Source: JAAYDI01 sp052034005 (GTDB lineage: Bacteria; Planctomycetota; Planctomycetia; Pirellulales; Pirellulaceae). Taken from it: a stretch of DNA of 64,000 nt. The notes below the pieces were generated by a model. That model saw nothing but the letters and a program-made list of their open reading frames with translations, made no database searches and was not told the origin of the DNA. Of this stretch, positions 8,602-16,915 are shown piece after piece. Positions within the stretch are counted from its first letter, which is position 1; the number at the start of each line of letters is the position of its first letter. The stretch is taken from contig JBPOJB010000008.1 of assembly GCA_052034005.1 (NCBI GenBank), positions 59,892 to 123,891 of the forward strand, given 5' to 3'. A program made the position numbers and the translations under genes.

Positions 8602-10143
8602 TCACTCTCCTCGAAAGCACAAGACCTGGGACCCGGACAGGTAGAACACGCAGGGGCCGGCCACGGCCGCGACCCCGCGCGCCGGCCCATGCCATTCGTT
8701 CACCAGCGCGTAAGGCGCTCCGGCCGCGCGGGCCTTGGCTTCCCCATCTTGATCTTCCCAACCGAATAGGCCGGGCCCGTAGAACCCGGCGTAGGTGTCG
8801 CGCAGCCCGAACAACCGCCGGCACTGACCGCTCTGCAGATCCAACATCCCGAGGAACCCCTGGTGATTGGAGAACAGCAACCCGGGCGCGCAGCTCAGTG
8901 CCTGTGTCTCGTCACCGATCGTGTTGAAACTGGCGTACGGCATATCCAGGCTGCCCGCCGGCCGGTCCGCGTCCCGCGGCCGATACGCGTGTTCCAGCAG
9001 CGTCACGCGCCCGCTGTGCAGGTCGAGCGTCCCGACGCCGGTCAGCGGCCGCACCTCGCTGCCGCCATCCCAGACCGTGTAGGCGCTGCGCACCAGGGTG
9101 AAGACCTCGCCCGTCTGGGGATTGTGGCAGGGCATCGAGGGTGGATCGTGCAGTCCGGCCGTGTAGAAAATCGGCGCGATCCACGGCTGCGCGCCGGTCC
9201 GGATGTCGAACGCATAGAAGGTCTGCTCAGCCGAGTGCCGCCGCAAGTACTCGACAATCGCAGACTGCTCCCGTTCCACATCCGCTCGCGACCCGGCCAC
9301 GAAACGATACCCGGCCTCACCTGTCTTGAGGCCGACGCGGCGCAGCAGGAACTCCTGCTGCCGACTGAGCGTCTCGTGAAAGCCCTCGACAGGGTTGGTC
9401 GTCACCAGCACCAAGTTGCCCACGACGAGCGGGAAGTAATCCCGCAGGCTCAGCCCGTGCAGCGGCTCCGACTGCCATCGGAGCCGCCCGTTCGCCACCT
9501 CGACACACCTCACACGCATGTCTTCCGCGGCGAACAGCACATCGCATCCGTCCGGCGAGATCGATGCCGTCGTCAGGATCGGCCCGGCAGTCCCGATCTG
9601 CCAGACGGGCTGTCCGGACAGCGTATCCAGTGCGTGAAACGCGCCGAACCGGTCGCCGATCAGCACGCGCCCGGCATGCACGACCGGCGAAGCCCAGAAC
9701 CCTTCGTCCGCCGTGAACTTCCAGCGCAGGCGGCCCGTGCGCGCTTCGAGCGCGTACAGATTCCGGTCCATCGACCCGAAGTACACGCAGCCGTCGGCAT
9801 ACATCGGGCTGTGCCCAATCGGGCCGCCCGTGCGGTAGACCCACGCCTGCTCGCCCGTGTCCGCGCGGTAGGCGTACAGGTTCCCCGCGTAGGTGCCGAC
9901 ATACACCAGGCCCTCCGCCACGATCGCCTCGCAACGGGCCCCGATCAGCTCACGATAGAGCTCGCGGCGCCATGCCAGGGCCAGCTGGCCGGCCGGGAAG
10001 CGGGGATAGAAGCCGGCCCGTGTCAGGTCCCCATGCAGCGTCGGCCAGCTCGAGCCGTCATTTCGCACAATGCCGTCGCCATGGAGCGTGCCGGCCACTG
10101 CGAACGTTATCGCACAAGCCAACGCAGCAAGGACTCTTCGCAT
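8602..10143 (-). CDS. secreted PQQ-type beta-propeller protein
   Basis: 513-residue outer-compartment protein built of PQQ-like (BamB/quinoprotein dehydrogenase type) blades. Repeats such as GLVYVGTYAGNLYAYRADTG, CVYFGSMDRNLYALEARTG and RVLIGDRFGAFHALDTLSG run through the N-terminal half, each ending in the Ala/Tyr-Asp-x-x-x-Gly turn followed by a Trp. A signal peptide starts at the ATG at 10143 (MRRVLAALACAITFAVAGTL), with GGAAGGGG upstream; the longer frame overlaps the NifX-like gene. No cysteine pair or metal cluster marks it as a true quinoprotein enzyme, so it may be a scaffold or binding propeller. Its partner is the unknown secreted protein 4 bp downstream. Confidence 0.85.
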   Translation of the reverse strand: MRRVLAALACAITFAVAGTLHGDGIVRNDGSSWPTLHGDLTRAGFYPRFPAGQLALAWRRELYRELIGARCEAIVAEGLVYVGTYAGNLYAYRADTGEQAWVYRTGGPIGHSPMYADGCVYFGSMDRNLYALEARTGRLRWKFTADEGFWASPVVHAGRVLIGDRFGAFHALDTLSGQPVWQIGTAGPILTTASISPDGCDVLFAAEDMRVRCVEVANGRLRWQSEPLHGLSLRDYFPLVVGNLVLVTTNPVEGFHETLSRQQEFLLRRVGLKTGEAGYRFVAGSRADVEREQSAIVEYLRRHSAEQTFYAFDIRTGAQPWIAPIFYTAGLHDPPSMPCHNPQTGEVFTLVRSAYTVWDGGSEVRPLTGVGTLDLHSGRVTLLEHAYRPRDADRPAGSLDMPYASFNTIGDETQALSCAPGLLFSNHQGFLGMLDLQSGQCRRLFGLRDTYAGFYGPGLFGWEDQDGEAKARAAGAPYALVNEWHGPARGVAAVAGPCVFYLSGSQVLCFRGE

Positions 10144-10232
10144 GACGGGCTCGCCCCTTCCCGGTTCCACGCCGGCTGCCGCGCCGTGCAGCCCGACGAC
10201 GGCGGCGGTGGCGCCCAGGCGCGGATGGTGCT

Positions 10233-10622
10233 TCATCGCCGGCAGAATCCGGGGGCCGGCTTGAGCGTGCCGGCCAGGTAATGCTCGACGGCCGCTCGCG
10301 GCGACAGGTCGCCCACGATCACCAGCGGGTTAACGCCCGAGCGGACAAGTCCCTCGGCCACGCGCCACCCCATGCCGCGACACAATACGGCGCGGCAATC
10401 GGCAAGCACGCTGATCAGGTGACACTGGCTCTGGGCAAACTCGTCGATGTCGTCCGGGTCGTCGCAGTAGCACACCGGCCGCTGCGGGCACGCAGCGGCG
10501 CGGAGCTCCTCCGTCCGGATCTGGCCGTTCTGGATCTCAAACACGACAAACTGGTGGGCACGTCCGCAATGCTCGGAAATCGACACGCCGTCGTCCGACG
10601 CCACCGCAATTTTCGCGTGCAT
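10233..10622 (-). CDS. NifX/MTH1175-like (dinitrogenase FeMo-cofactor family) protein
   Basis: 129-residue single-domain protein of the NifX/NifB-C-terminal fold, whose members bind iron-sulfur or Mo-containing clusters. The N-terminus KIAVASDDGVSISEHCGRA and VVFEIQNG are the typical first strand, loop and second strand. It is unusually rich in cysteine, including CPQRPVCYC near 45-53, further cysteines in the middle and a C-terminal FCRR. It stands apart from the three relatives at 45.2-48.7 kb, between a TIM-barrel gene and the beta-propeller gene on the same strand. No nif genes are seen, so nitrogen fixation is not implied. Confidence 0.82.
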   Translation of the reverse strand: MHAKIAVASDDGVSISEHCGRAHQFVVFEIQNGQIRTEELRAAACPQRPVCYCDDPDDIDEFAQSQCHLISVLADCRAVLCRGMGWRVAEGLVRSGVNPLVIVGDLSPRAAVEHYLAGTLKPAPGFCRR

Positions 10623-10675
10623 CCTGAAGGGCTCCCGCTCATTTCCGCGCGGATGGAACCAGGCCGCGCCGTCGC

Positions 10676-11554
10676 CTAGACGTCACAGATCCGCACGCAC
10701 TTCTCGAGCGACGCGAGCGGATCCGGCCCTGCCGGCACGAATTCCTGCCCCACGAACCCCTTGTAGCCGGTCTCGACGATCGCCCGCATCACGGCCGGAT
10801 AGTAGATCTCCTGCGTCTCGTCGATCTCATGACGGCCTGGATTGCCGCCGGTATGGTAGTGCCCGATATACTCCGCATTCTCGCGGATCGTCCGGATCAG
10901 ATCGCCTTCCATGATCTGCATGTGGTAGATGTCGTAGAGCAGCTTGAACCGCTCGGAGCCGACCCGCTTGCACAGGGCGACGCCCCACGCCGTGTGGTCG
11001 CACATGTAGTCCGCATGATCGACTTTGCTGTTGAGCAGCTCCATCACCAGGTTGACCTTGTGCTTCTCGAACAGGCCGATCACGCGCTTCAGGCCGATCT
11101 CACAGTTCTTCATGCCTTCGTCGTCATCCATGCCCCGACGATTGCCCGACATGCAGATGATGTTGGGCATGCCGGCCTCTGCCGCCTTCGGGGCCAGCGT
11201 CTCCAGTTCGGCGATCAGCCGGTCATGGTTCTCCAGCCGATTGAAGCCGTCGGCGATCCCACCCGCGCGACAGCTCGTCATGGCGCAGGTGAGTCCATAC
11301 TTCTGGATCGTGGGCCAATCCTCTTCGTGCAACAGCTCCACGGACTTGATCCCGATCCGCTGGCAGGCTCGGCAGAGATCGTCGAGCGAGATGCGACCGT
11401 AGCACCAGCGTGACACGGAGTGGTTGATGTTCCCCTTGAGCGGCTCGGCGGCCTGATCCGCACGCAGCCCCCCGGGCCCGGACAGGACAGACAGGGTGGC
11501 CATGCCGCCGGCCAATCCCAACACGGCATCACGACGCGTCATTTTGGTCTTCAT
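10676..11554 (-). CDS. Tat-exported TIM-barrel isomerase, hydroxypyruvate-isomerase-like
   Basis: 292-residue xylose-isomerase-like TIM barrel. After a twin-arginine signal (TRRDAVLGLAGGMATLSVLS), the mature part reads like the hydroxypyruvate isomerase group: SVELLHEEDWPTIQKYGL, then VMELLNSKVDHADYMCDH, then LLYDIYHMQIMEGDLIRTI and a C-terminal GFVGQEFVP. The Glu, Asp/His, His and Glu positions that hold the divalent metal are present in these motifs. Two ATGs are possible (11569 and 11554); AGGA lies 8 bases before the second, so I use it. The true sugar or keto-acid substrate is unknown, because many planctomycete proteins with this fold are untested. Confidence 0.85.
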   Translation of the reverse strand: MKTKMTRRDAVLGLAGGMATLSVLSGPGGLRADQAAEPLKGNINHSVSRWCYGRISLDDLCRACQRIGIKSVELLHEEDWPTIQKYGLTCAMTSCRAGGIADGFNRLENHDRLIAELETLAPKAAEAGMPNIICMSGNRRGMDDDEGMKNCEIGLKRVIGLFEKHKVNLVMELLNSKVDHADYMCDHTAWGVALCKRVGSERFKLLYDIYHMQIMEGDLIRTIRENAEYIGHYHTGGNPGRHEIDETQEIYYPAVMRAIVETGYKGFVGQEFVPAGPDPLASLEKCVRICDV

Positions 11555-11621
11555 GGTGGGGTTCCTCATTGTGCTTCGACAGCCCGACGGACAGGCACGC
11601 GGGCGGCGGACTGAGTGTTCC

Positions 11622-11627
11622 AGTATA
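11622..11627 (-). promoter_or_regulatory. possible -10 box for the TIM-barrel gene
   Basis: TATACT on the minus strand, about 68 bases before the chosen start codon. No convincing -35 box lies 16-18 bases upstream, so this is a weak call. Confidence 0.3.
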
Positions 11628-11660
11628 TCATCGCGCCGCGTTGCCTGCGCGGGGGGAGCG

Positions 11661-12734
11661 CTATCCTCGCAAGGAAGCCACCACCTGCTGCACGGTCTCA
11701 GCCGGTATCGCGTACGTCGTGACGCGCAGCGCTCGGGCGATATTGATCCCGATCGCCTTGCCGTCCATATCGATCAAGGGCCCACCGCATTGGCTGGGCA
11801 ACAGCGCCACATCGTGCGGCAACACATTCGGGAACCCCTCGCGCCGGACGCTGAACGGCCCGCCGCCCCACTCGTCCTCCGGCGTCGCGCCGGGCGGCCG
11901 CCGACCGAGCACCACTTCCCGCGTGAGCGATTCCTCCCGGCGCTCTACCACCACCACCAGCTTGTGGCCCGGCTCGTGGCTCCCCACCGTCTCGATCACC
12001 TCGTCCATGGACCGCATGGGACGGCCGTCAATGCTCGCCACCACGTCGCCCGCCTGCAGCCCCGCCTCGGCGGCCGGCGCGCCCTCCACCACTTCCGTAA
12101 TGCGCGTCCCCGCATCTCCACCGCCCAGGCTCACGCCCAGCCACCCCGGCTGCCGACCCTGCCGCCGCGGGCCCGGCACGCGACGTGCCTCGGCGCTGAC
12201 CACGCCGAGCCCGATCGCATCGCCGTCCGGCGCCACAGCCGCCACCAGGGTCCCGGGCGGCGCCGACTCCGTGCGCCACACGACCACCGGCAGGTCGTGG
12301 GCGTCCACCTTGAGCAGCGCCAGGTCGTGCTCCAGGCTCACACCCACCAGGCTCGCCTCCCAGGCGGGATGCCCCGCGATGCGGCAGGTGATCTGCCCCT
12401 CCAAGAGACTCGCCTTGGTCACGATGTACCCCTGCGAATCCACGACGGCACCGAGTGCCACAACTTTGTCACCTGCCAACACCTCGACCGTCGCTTTCGC
12501 AGCCTCCTCCGTCGCCTCGCGGTAGGCCGCCTTGACGCTCGCGTCGTTCTTCAGATAGGGGCTTTCCCGCCGCCACAAGTCCCGCAAGCGGCGCCCCCAG
12601 CCCTGCCACCCGGACCGCTGGGCCGCGATCGACCCGCGCGGCGCGAACGCCGACTCCGCCCGCTCCCCAGCCAGGCCGCAATCGGCAAGCAACGCCGCGG
12701 CCCACAACACGAACCACCCGAGCCGTCGATTCAT
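11661..12734 (-). CDS. HtrA-like pseudoprotease with PDZ domain inserted in the protease fold
   Basis: 357-residue secreted protein, signal peptide at 1-22. The chymotrypsin-like fold is recognisable but the triad is lost. GYIVTKASLL (102-111) has Ser109 where GYxLTxAHV has His; HDLALLKV keeps Asp137; PSQCGGPLID (313-322) has Cys316 where GDSGG has Ser. The PDZ domain (about 195-275, WLGVSLG through GLQAGDVVASIDGRPM) precedes that nucleophile motif, so it appears inserted within the second barrel and does not follow it as in DegP. The gene follows an intact protease gene by 28 bp on the same strand. A binding or regulatory partner of that enzyme is the simplest reading. Confidence 0.83.
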   Translation of the reverse strand: MNRRLGWFVLWAAALLADCGLAGERAESAFAPRGSIAAQRSGWQGWGRRLRDLWRRESPYLKNDASVKAAYREATEEAAKATVEVLAGDKVVALGAVVDSQGYIVTKASLLEGQITCRIAGHPAWEASLVGVSLEHDLALLKVDAHDLPVVVWRTESAPPGTLVAAVAPDGDAIGLGVVSAEARRVPGPRRQGRQPGWLGVSLGGGDAGTRITEVVEGAPAAEAGLQAGDVVASIDGRPMRSMDEVIETVGSHEPGHKLVVVVERREESLTREVVLGRRPPGATPEDEWGGGPFSVRREGFPNVLPHDVALLPSQCGGPLIDMDGKAIGINIARALRVTTYAIPAETVQQVVASLRG

Positions 12735-12762
12735 ACAGAACCACTCCGCATGCGCTGTCTGC

Positions 12763-13782
12763 TTAACGCTCCGTCAAGCGGGCCTTCAGCTTGAGCGTCT
12801 GCTCGCCCCGCAGGACTTCGATTTCCACCTCGTCACCCGGGCTGCGCGCCTCGATCAGCGGCGGGAGATCACTGTAACGCGAGATCTTCTGGCCGTCGAA
12901 CGTCAGCAACACGTCGCTCACCTGCAGGCCCGCCGCCTGCGCACCGCTCCGCTCGTAAACCCGGCCGATCCGCGGCTCGTCGCTGCCCTCCTCCGGGCCA
13001 ACACCCAAGTAGGCCACCGCCAGACTGTCGAAATCCTCACCCTTCTTCAGCCGATCCCATACCTTGTGATACCGGTCCACCGGCACGTGGATGTTGGTGG
13101 TCAGTTGATAATCACAGCGACTGCTCACCCCGATCAGGTTCCCCTCCAGATCAAACAACGCACCGCCGGAGTCACCGCCCATGATCGTGCAATCCGTGAT
13201 CATCACGATCTCCTGGTTGGCCAACAGGCGGCCGATCCGCAGCGCCGGCGGCTTGCCCGGTTCGAACCGCAACGGATAGCCCAGCGCCAGACACCACATG
13301 CCCGGCTGCAAGGCCGCCGATTTCCCCATCGGCACAAACGGGAACGGACCGTTGCCGTTGATCTTGATCAGCCCGGCGTCCACTCCTTCGTCGTTGCCCA
13401 ACGTCCTGCCGCGCTCCCGACGTCCGTCCGGGAAGATGATCTGCACGCGCCGACCCGCCGACTGGCCCACGTGGGCCACCGTCAGCACGTAACCGTCCTC
13501 GCTCACCACCACACCGCTGCCGCCCCCGGAGACGGACACGACCGCCGACATGACTCGGCGATACGTCTCCTGCGCCTGCTTCTCAATCGCCCGCAGATCG
13601 ACCGCCGACACTTCCAGCGCGGGCAGCGACCCGGCACTCGACATCTCCTGCCCGTAAATGTTCGGCGCGGAGATGCCGACACGGGACCCGACCAGGGCCA
13701 CAGCAGCCAGCACCAGCCACAGGAACCTGAATGGACGACGGTCGACGGCACACCGTCGACCGGTGGTAGAACAACGCGTCAT
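12763..13782 (-). CDS. HtrA/DegP-like serine protease with C-terminal PDZ
   Basis: 339-residue envelope serine protease (S1C). A basic N-terminus and a hydrophobic segment (about 19-35) form a signal peptide or anchor. The triad is complete: His104 in YVLTVAHVG, Asp135 in GVDAGLIKI and Ser205 in MGGDSGGALFD. One PDZ domain closes the protein (YLGVGPEEG through LQVSDVLLTFDGQKI). Such enzymes degrade or refold damaged periplasmic proteins. It is the first gene of a two-gene unit with the degenerate homologue at 11661-12734. The start at 13782 has GGAG upstream. Confidence 0.92.
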   Translation of the reverse strand: MTRCSTTGRRCAVDRRPFRFLWLVLAAVALVGSRVGISAPNIYGQEMSSAGSLPALEVSAVDLRAIEKQAQETYRRVMSAVVSVSGGGSGVVVSEDGYVLTVAHVGQSAGRRVQIIFPDGRRERGRTLGNDEGVDAGLIKINGNGPFPFVPMGKSAALQPGMWCLALGYPLRFEPGKPPALRIGRLLANQEIVMITDCTIMGGDSGGALFDLEGNLIGVSSRCDYQLTTNIHVPVDRYHKVWDRLKKGEDFDSLAVAYLGVGPEEGSDEPRIGRVYERSGAQAAGLQVSDVLLTFDGQKISRYSDLPPLIEARSPGDEVEIEVLRGEQTLKLKARLTER

Positions 13783-14008
13783 GGTCTAATGAACTCCAAG
13801 CGCCGGACCTTCGATCAGGATCATCCGCTCCACCCTGACCAGCTCGTCTCTGTTGCCTAAGAATACTCCATGCACGCCAAATCAGACAACTTTGGGGTCG
13901 GCCCCCACATGAACCCCGCCGAGTGCGGCAGGTTTCGTGGGGACTGGACACTTGGGACGCACACCCGGTCTTCGGTTCGCACCGCGCGGTCGACTCCGCG
14001 CGGGACGA

Positions 14009-16507
14009 TCACTGCAGATCCGGCGGTTCGACCGCGTCGCCGGCCAGTTGCCGGGCGCGGGCGTCGTCGCGGTAGGCCCCGTAGAACGGGACGTTGGCAT
14101 CCAGCCAGATCTGCAGCCGCGCCAGATCCTCGGCCGGAAGCGCCACCTGGCCGCGGTGGCGGTCGTCGCGCAGAATCGCCAGTAACGGGCTTTCATCCGT
14201 GCCTGCCTGGCCCGGGCGCGTCACGATCTGCGAGATGCTCTCGCCGCCCCATTCGTACCACCGCACGAACGGGCGGAGGCCGGCGTAGGAGCGTGTAAAC
14301 TCGCCCGCCACCTCACCGGTCAGCCGTGGCGCAGCAGGTGTCGACTCCAGCGCCGGCTCGCCGACGACCGAACCGTGGGCGCCCCCTTCGCCGTGGCAGC
14401 GAACGCAGTGGCGGTCGAGCACGCCTTGGACGAGGCGGGGATAGCTCAGCGGCCGCGTGCCGTCCGGTCCGGGTTGGATGCGCGATGGGGGCCGTTGGAG
14501 CGCCAGCAGCCCATGGGTGGGCGGCGCCGTACCGGGCGCTTCGTGGCACCCGACGCAGCTGCGCCGTTCGCCCGGTTGCAGATAGGTGACGCTCCGCATG
14601 CTCTGCACCGCCCGGCCCTCGGCATCCACCGCCTGGAAATACAACGGCCTGTGCGCGGGCGCACGGAAGTAGGCCGAGCCGTCCGATTCGACCGGCACCG
14701 TGCCGAGCAACATGCGCGCCGACTCGGCGTTGGCCATGCCGATGCGCGGCAGGTTCGCGGTGTGCGTCGTTTCCTTGGGCAGCACTTGATACACGCGCAA
14801 CGAACGGATCGGCCGATCCGCCGGCATCGGCAGCAGGCTCCACCGCACATCCGCCAGAATGAACTCGCCGTCCGACTCGCCTGCCGATGCGTTCTGGGAC
14901 GAGATCACCGGCGGTGTGGGCCGGGGCCGCAGCGGGATCGGCCCGACACTGCAGATGCCCTCCTGGCGGAACAGCAGCTCAAGGTTCCCGAACCGATCGC
15001 AGTAGTAAATGCCCGTCTCCGAATCCTGCCGGACATCCGAGCCCATGCCGGGCAACGGATCGAAGCTGAATCCCACCAGGTAGTGATCCTCCGACAAGGG
15101 CCACGGGCCTTCGAAGTAACTGCTCGGCCAGCCCTCCGATGTCTCCGGAAAGCAGACCTCCGGCGTAAGTCGCTCGAGCGACTCGAAGCGGTCCTCGCCG
15201 GTCTCCGGGTCGAGCCGCTGGCGCGACGGGTCGAACAACACGAGCGAGCCGCCCACATTCGCATGGTGCGCGCCGGCCACAAACAGGATCTTGTTCGAGT
15301 CCGGGACGGCCCGCGGCTGAAAACAGGTGCTGATGTCCTGCGTGTAGTTCCCGAACAGAATGGCCGGGTTCGTGCCGTCCGGGTTGCTGACCCACAGCCC
15401 GTGAAAGTGCGCGGCCGAACGGTCGACATAGTCCCAGCGGCAGTACACGACGCGGCCGTCATTCAGGACCGCCGGATGCCACTCGTTGGTCTCGTGCCAC
15501 GACAGGGTCTTCACCGCGCCCGTGTGCAGGTCCAACCGGTGGAGCGTGTGGGTCGGGATCGGCTCAAACGCGTTGTCACACCGGCAGAAACCGCCGCGAC
15601 GCGACGACATGAAACCTAACCCGCCGTCCGGCAACGGGCAGGGATCGAAATCGTCCTCGACGCCGTGCGTCAATTGACGCAAGTCACCTCCGTCCACGTC
15701 GACCGCAAACAGATGGAAGGAAACGCGGCGGGGCGAGAAATAGTTGAACTCCTCCGGCACCCGGTCGGCCGGTGGAAGGATGGTCCAGTCAATCCCCAAC
15801 TGGTGCGGCCGGTCCACGTCGCGCACCTGCGCGTACGCGAAATACACCGTCCGGCCGTCGTACGACAGGGCCGGCGTGGCAAATGCGCCGCGCGGCAGAC
15901 GGCCGGCGACCAGGTCGCGCGTGGCAAACGAATAGCCGGGCTGCTCCAGCACGAACACGCCCCCGCCCGCCAGGCCCGCGTAGTTGTAGTAGTACCCGAT
16001 GTATTCGTGGAGCATCTGGCAGATGAACCGCCGGCGCTGCACGAATACGATCGGGTGGTCGGCCCACAGCGGGTTCTGCAGGGCCAGTTCGCGGCCCGCC
16101 CAGCGCAGGCGGCAATACAGCGCCAGACGCGCGTCGGCATCCAGTGTGCCGGCCTGCGCGGTATCCCACGTCAGCGCGTCCAACGCGCGCCGGGATGCCG
16201 CCAACGCCGCATCGCCCGCCAGCGGCCGGAGACTCGCGAACAACCGCTCGCTACGCTCCAACGCCGCCTGCAGCGATTCGATGCTCCCCGGCTCTCGACC
16301 CACACGGCGCTCCTGAGCCGCCCAATCACGCTCGACCGCCGCAACAACCGCCGGGTCCGCCGCGCGCGGTCGGACGCCGCCTGTCGACACGCGCGGTCCG
16401 CTTGCGACGGCCAGCAGCCAGAGCACCAGGAGGACCGCCGGACCCATCCGCACGCCCCGGCCCGCCGATCGAATAGGCTCCCGACCCACTTTCCTGTGGC
16501 AGATCAT
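14009..16507 (-). CDS. HZS-alpha-like PD40 propeller protein with two haem c motifs
   Basis: 832-residue exported protein of the family annotated as hydrazine synthase alpha-subunit-like, common in Planctomycetes that do not do anammox. An N-terminal signal (MGPAVLLVLWLLAVASG) follows a basic stretch. The middle is a TolB/PD40-type propeller with family phrases DFDPCPLPDGGLGFMSSRRG, ETNEWHPAVLNDGRVVYCRW and PDGTNPAILFGNYTQD. The C-terminal part holds two haem c motifs, CVGCH and CVRCH. An ATG at 16507 has AGGG 10 bases upstream; an ATG at 16447 would leave only the hydrophobic segment. The role is probably periplasmic electron transfer or oxidation of an unknown substrate. Confidence 0.83.
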   Translation of the reverse strand: MICHRKVGREPIRSAGRGVRMGPAVLLVLWLLAVASGPRVSTGGVRPRAADPAVVAAVERDWAAQERRVGREPGSIESLQAALERSERLFASLRPLAGDAALAASRRALDALTWDTAQAGTLDADARLALYCRLRWAGRELALQNPLWADHPIVFVQRRRFICQMLHEYIGYYYNYAGLAGGGVFVLEQPGYSFATRDLVAGRLPRGAFATPALSYDGRTVYFAYAQVRDVDRPHQLGIDWTILPPADRVPEEFNYFSPRRVSFHLFAVDVDGGDLRQLTHGVEDDFDPCPLPDGGLGFMSSRRGGFCRCDNAFEPIPTHTLHRLDLHTGAVKTLSWHETNEWHPAVLNDGRVVYCRWDYVDRSAAHFHGLWVSNPDGTNPAILFGNYTQDISTCFQPRAVPDSNKILFVAGAHHANVGGSLVLFDPSRQRLDPETGEDRFESLERLTPEVCFPETSEGWPSSYFEGPWPLSEDHYLVGFSFDPLPGMGSDVRQDSETGIYYCDRFGNLELLFRQEGICSVGPIPLRPRPTPPVISSQNASAGESDGEFILADVRWSLLPMPADRPIRSLRVYQVLPKETTHTANLPRIGMANAESARMLLGTVPVESDGSAYFRAPAHRPLYFQAVDAEGRAVQSMRSVTYLQPGERRSCVGCHEAPGTAPPTHGLLALQRPPSRIQPGPDGTRPLSYPRLVQGVLDRHCVRCHGEGGAHGSVVGEPALESTPAAPRLTGEVAGEFTRSYAGLRPFVRWYEWGGESISQIVTRPGQAGTDESPLLAILRDDRHRGQVALPAEDLARLQIWLDANVPFYGAYRDDARARQLAGDAVEPPDLQ

Positions 16508-16915
16508 CACAACATATCCCTGATGAACAGAACTCGCAGAACCCGGCGACGAAACCGTGCCGCTGCACGTGCGCCCGCCCCGCCCGAAGGCACCCCTGCA
16601 CGCCCGACAGGACCGGCACCCAGGACAGGTCCTAGACACGATTCTGTGGCAACCGGCGCAGCGAATCAAGTCGAAGGCCCGGCCGCGCCGCACCGTATGC
16701 TCCGCCCCGGGGCTCGCTGCCAACCGGCTGCCCGACATCCCCGCCTCGCCGCCAGGTGAAGGTCACGGCCGGATTCGCGGGGGGCATCGTTGCCCTCACC
16801 GGGGGCGGGCGTATAACATGAGTGAGCGCAAGGGAGGGATCGGCCGCTGGCGGGACAATGCCCGCTCCACCCTTTGCAACAGGGCGGTTTTTCTTCTGGA
16901 AAGGGTGGGAGCGCC
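16508..16915. other. intergenic region between divergent genes
   Basis: About 408 bases without a credible gene. The frame of the haem protein stays open leftwards through part of this region and even includes a CAGCH, but that would lie ahead of the signal peptide. The plus-strand promoter candidate for the PP2C-malQ pair is in the right part. Confidence 0.5.
16790..16817 (+). promoter_or_regulatory. sigma-70-type promoter candidate for PP2C-malQ
   Basis: TTGCCC at 16790-16795 and TATAAC at 16812-16817, 16 bases apart. Four of six and five of six bases match the consensus boxes. Transcription would start near 16824, leaving a leader of about 90 bases before the phosphatase gene. Confidence 0.45.

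Noticed and set aside
10233..10622. Nitrogen-fixation gene
   Set aside because: The NifX-like fold alone does not mean nif function; no nifHDK, nifB or nifE/N is seen, and MTH1175-like proteins are widespread in non-fixing organisms.
14009..16507. Evidence for anammox metabolism
   Set aside because: Only a relative of the alpha subunit is present. No beta/gamma synthase, hydrazine dehydrogenase or ladderane genes are in the window, and such relatives are common in other Planctomycetes.
16508..16738. N-terminal extension of the HZS-alpha-like protein with a CAGCH motif
   Set aside because: It would place 77 residues before the signal peptide, has no ribosome-binding site or good start, and lies in a promoter region. 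I treat the CAGCH as chance.
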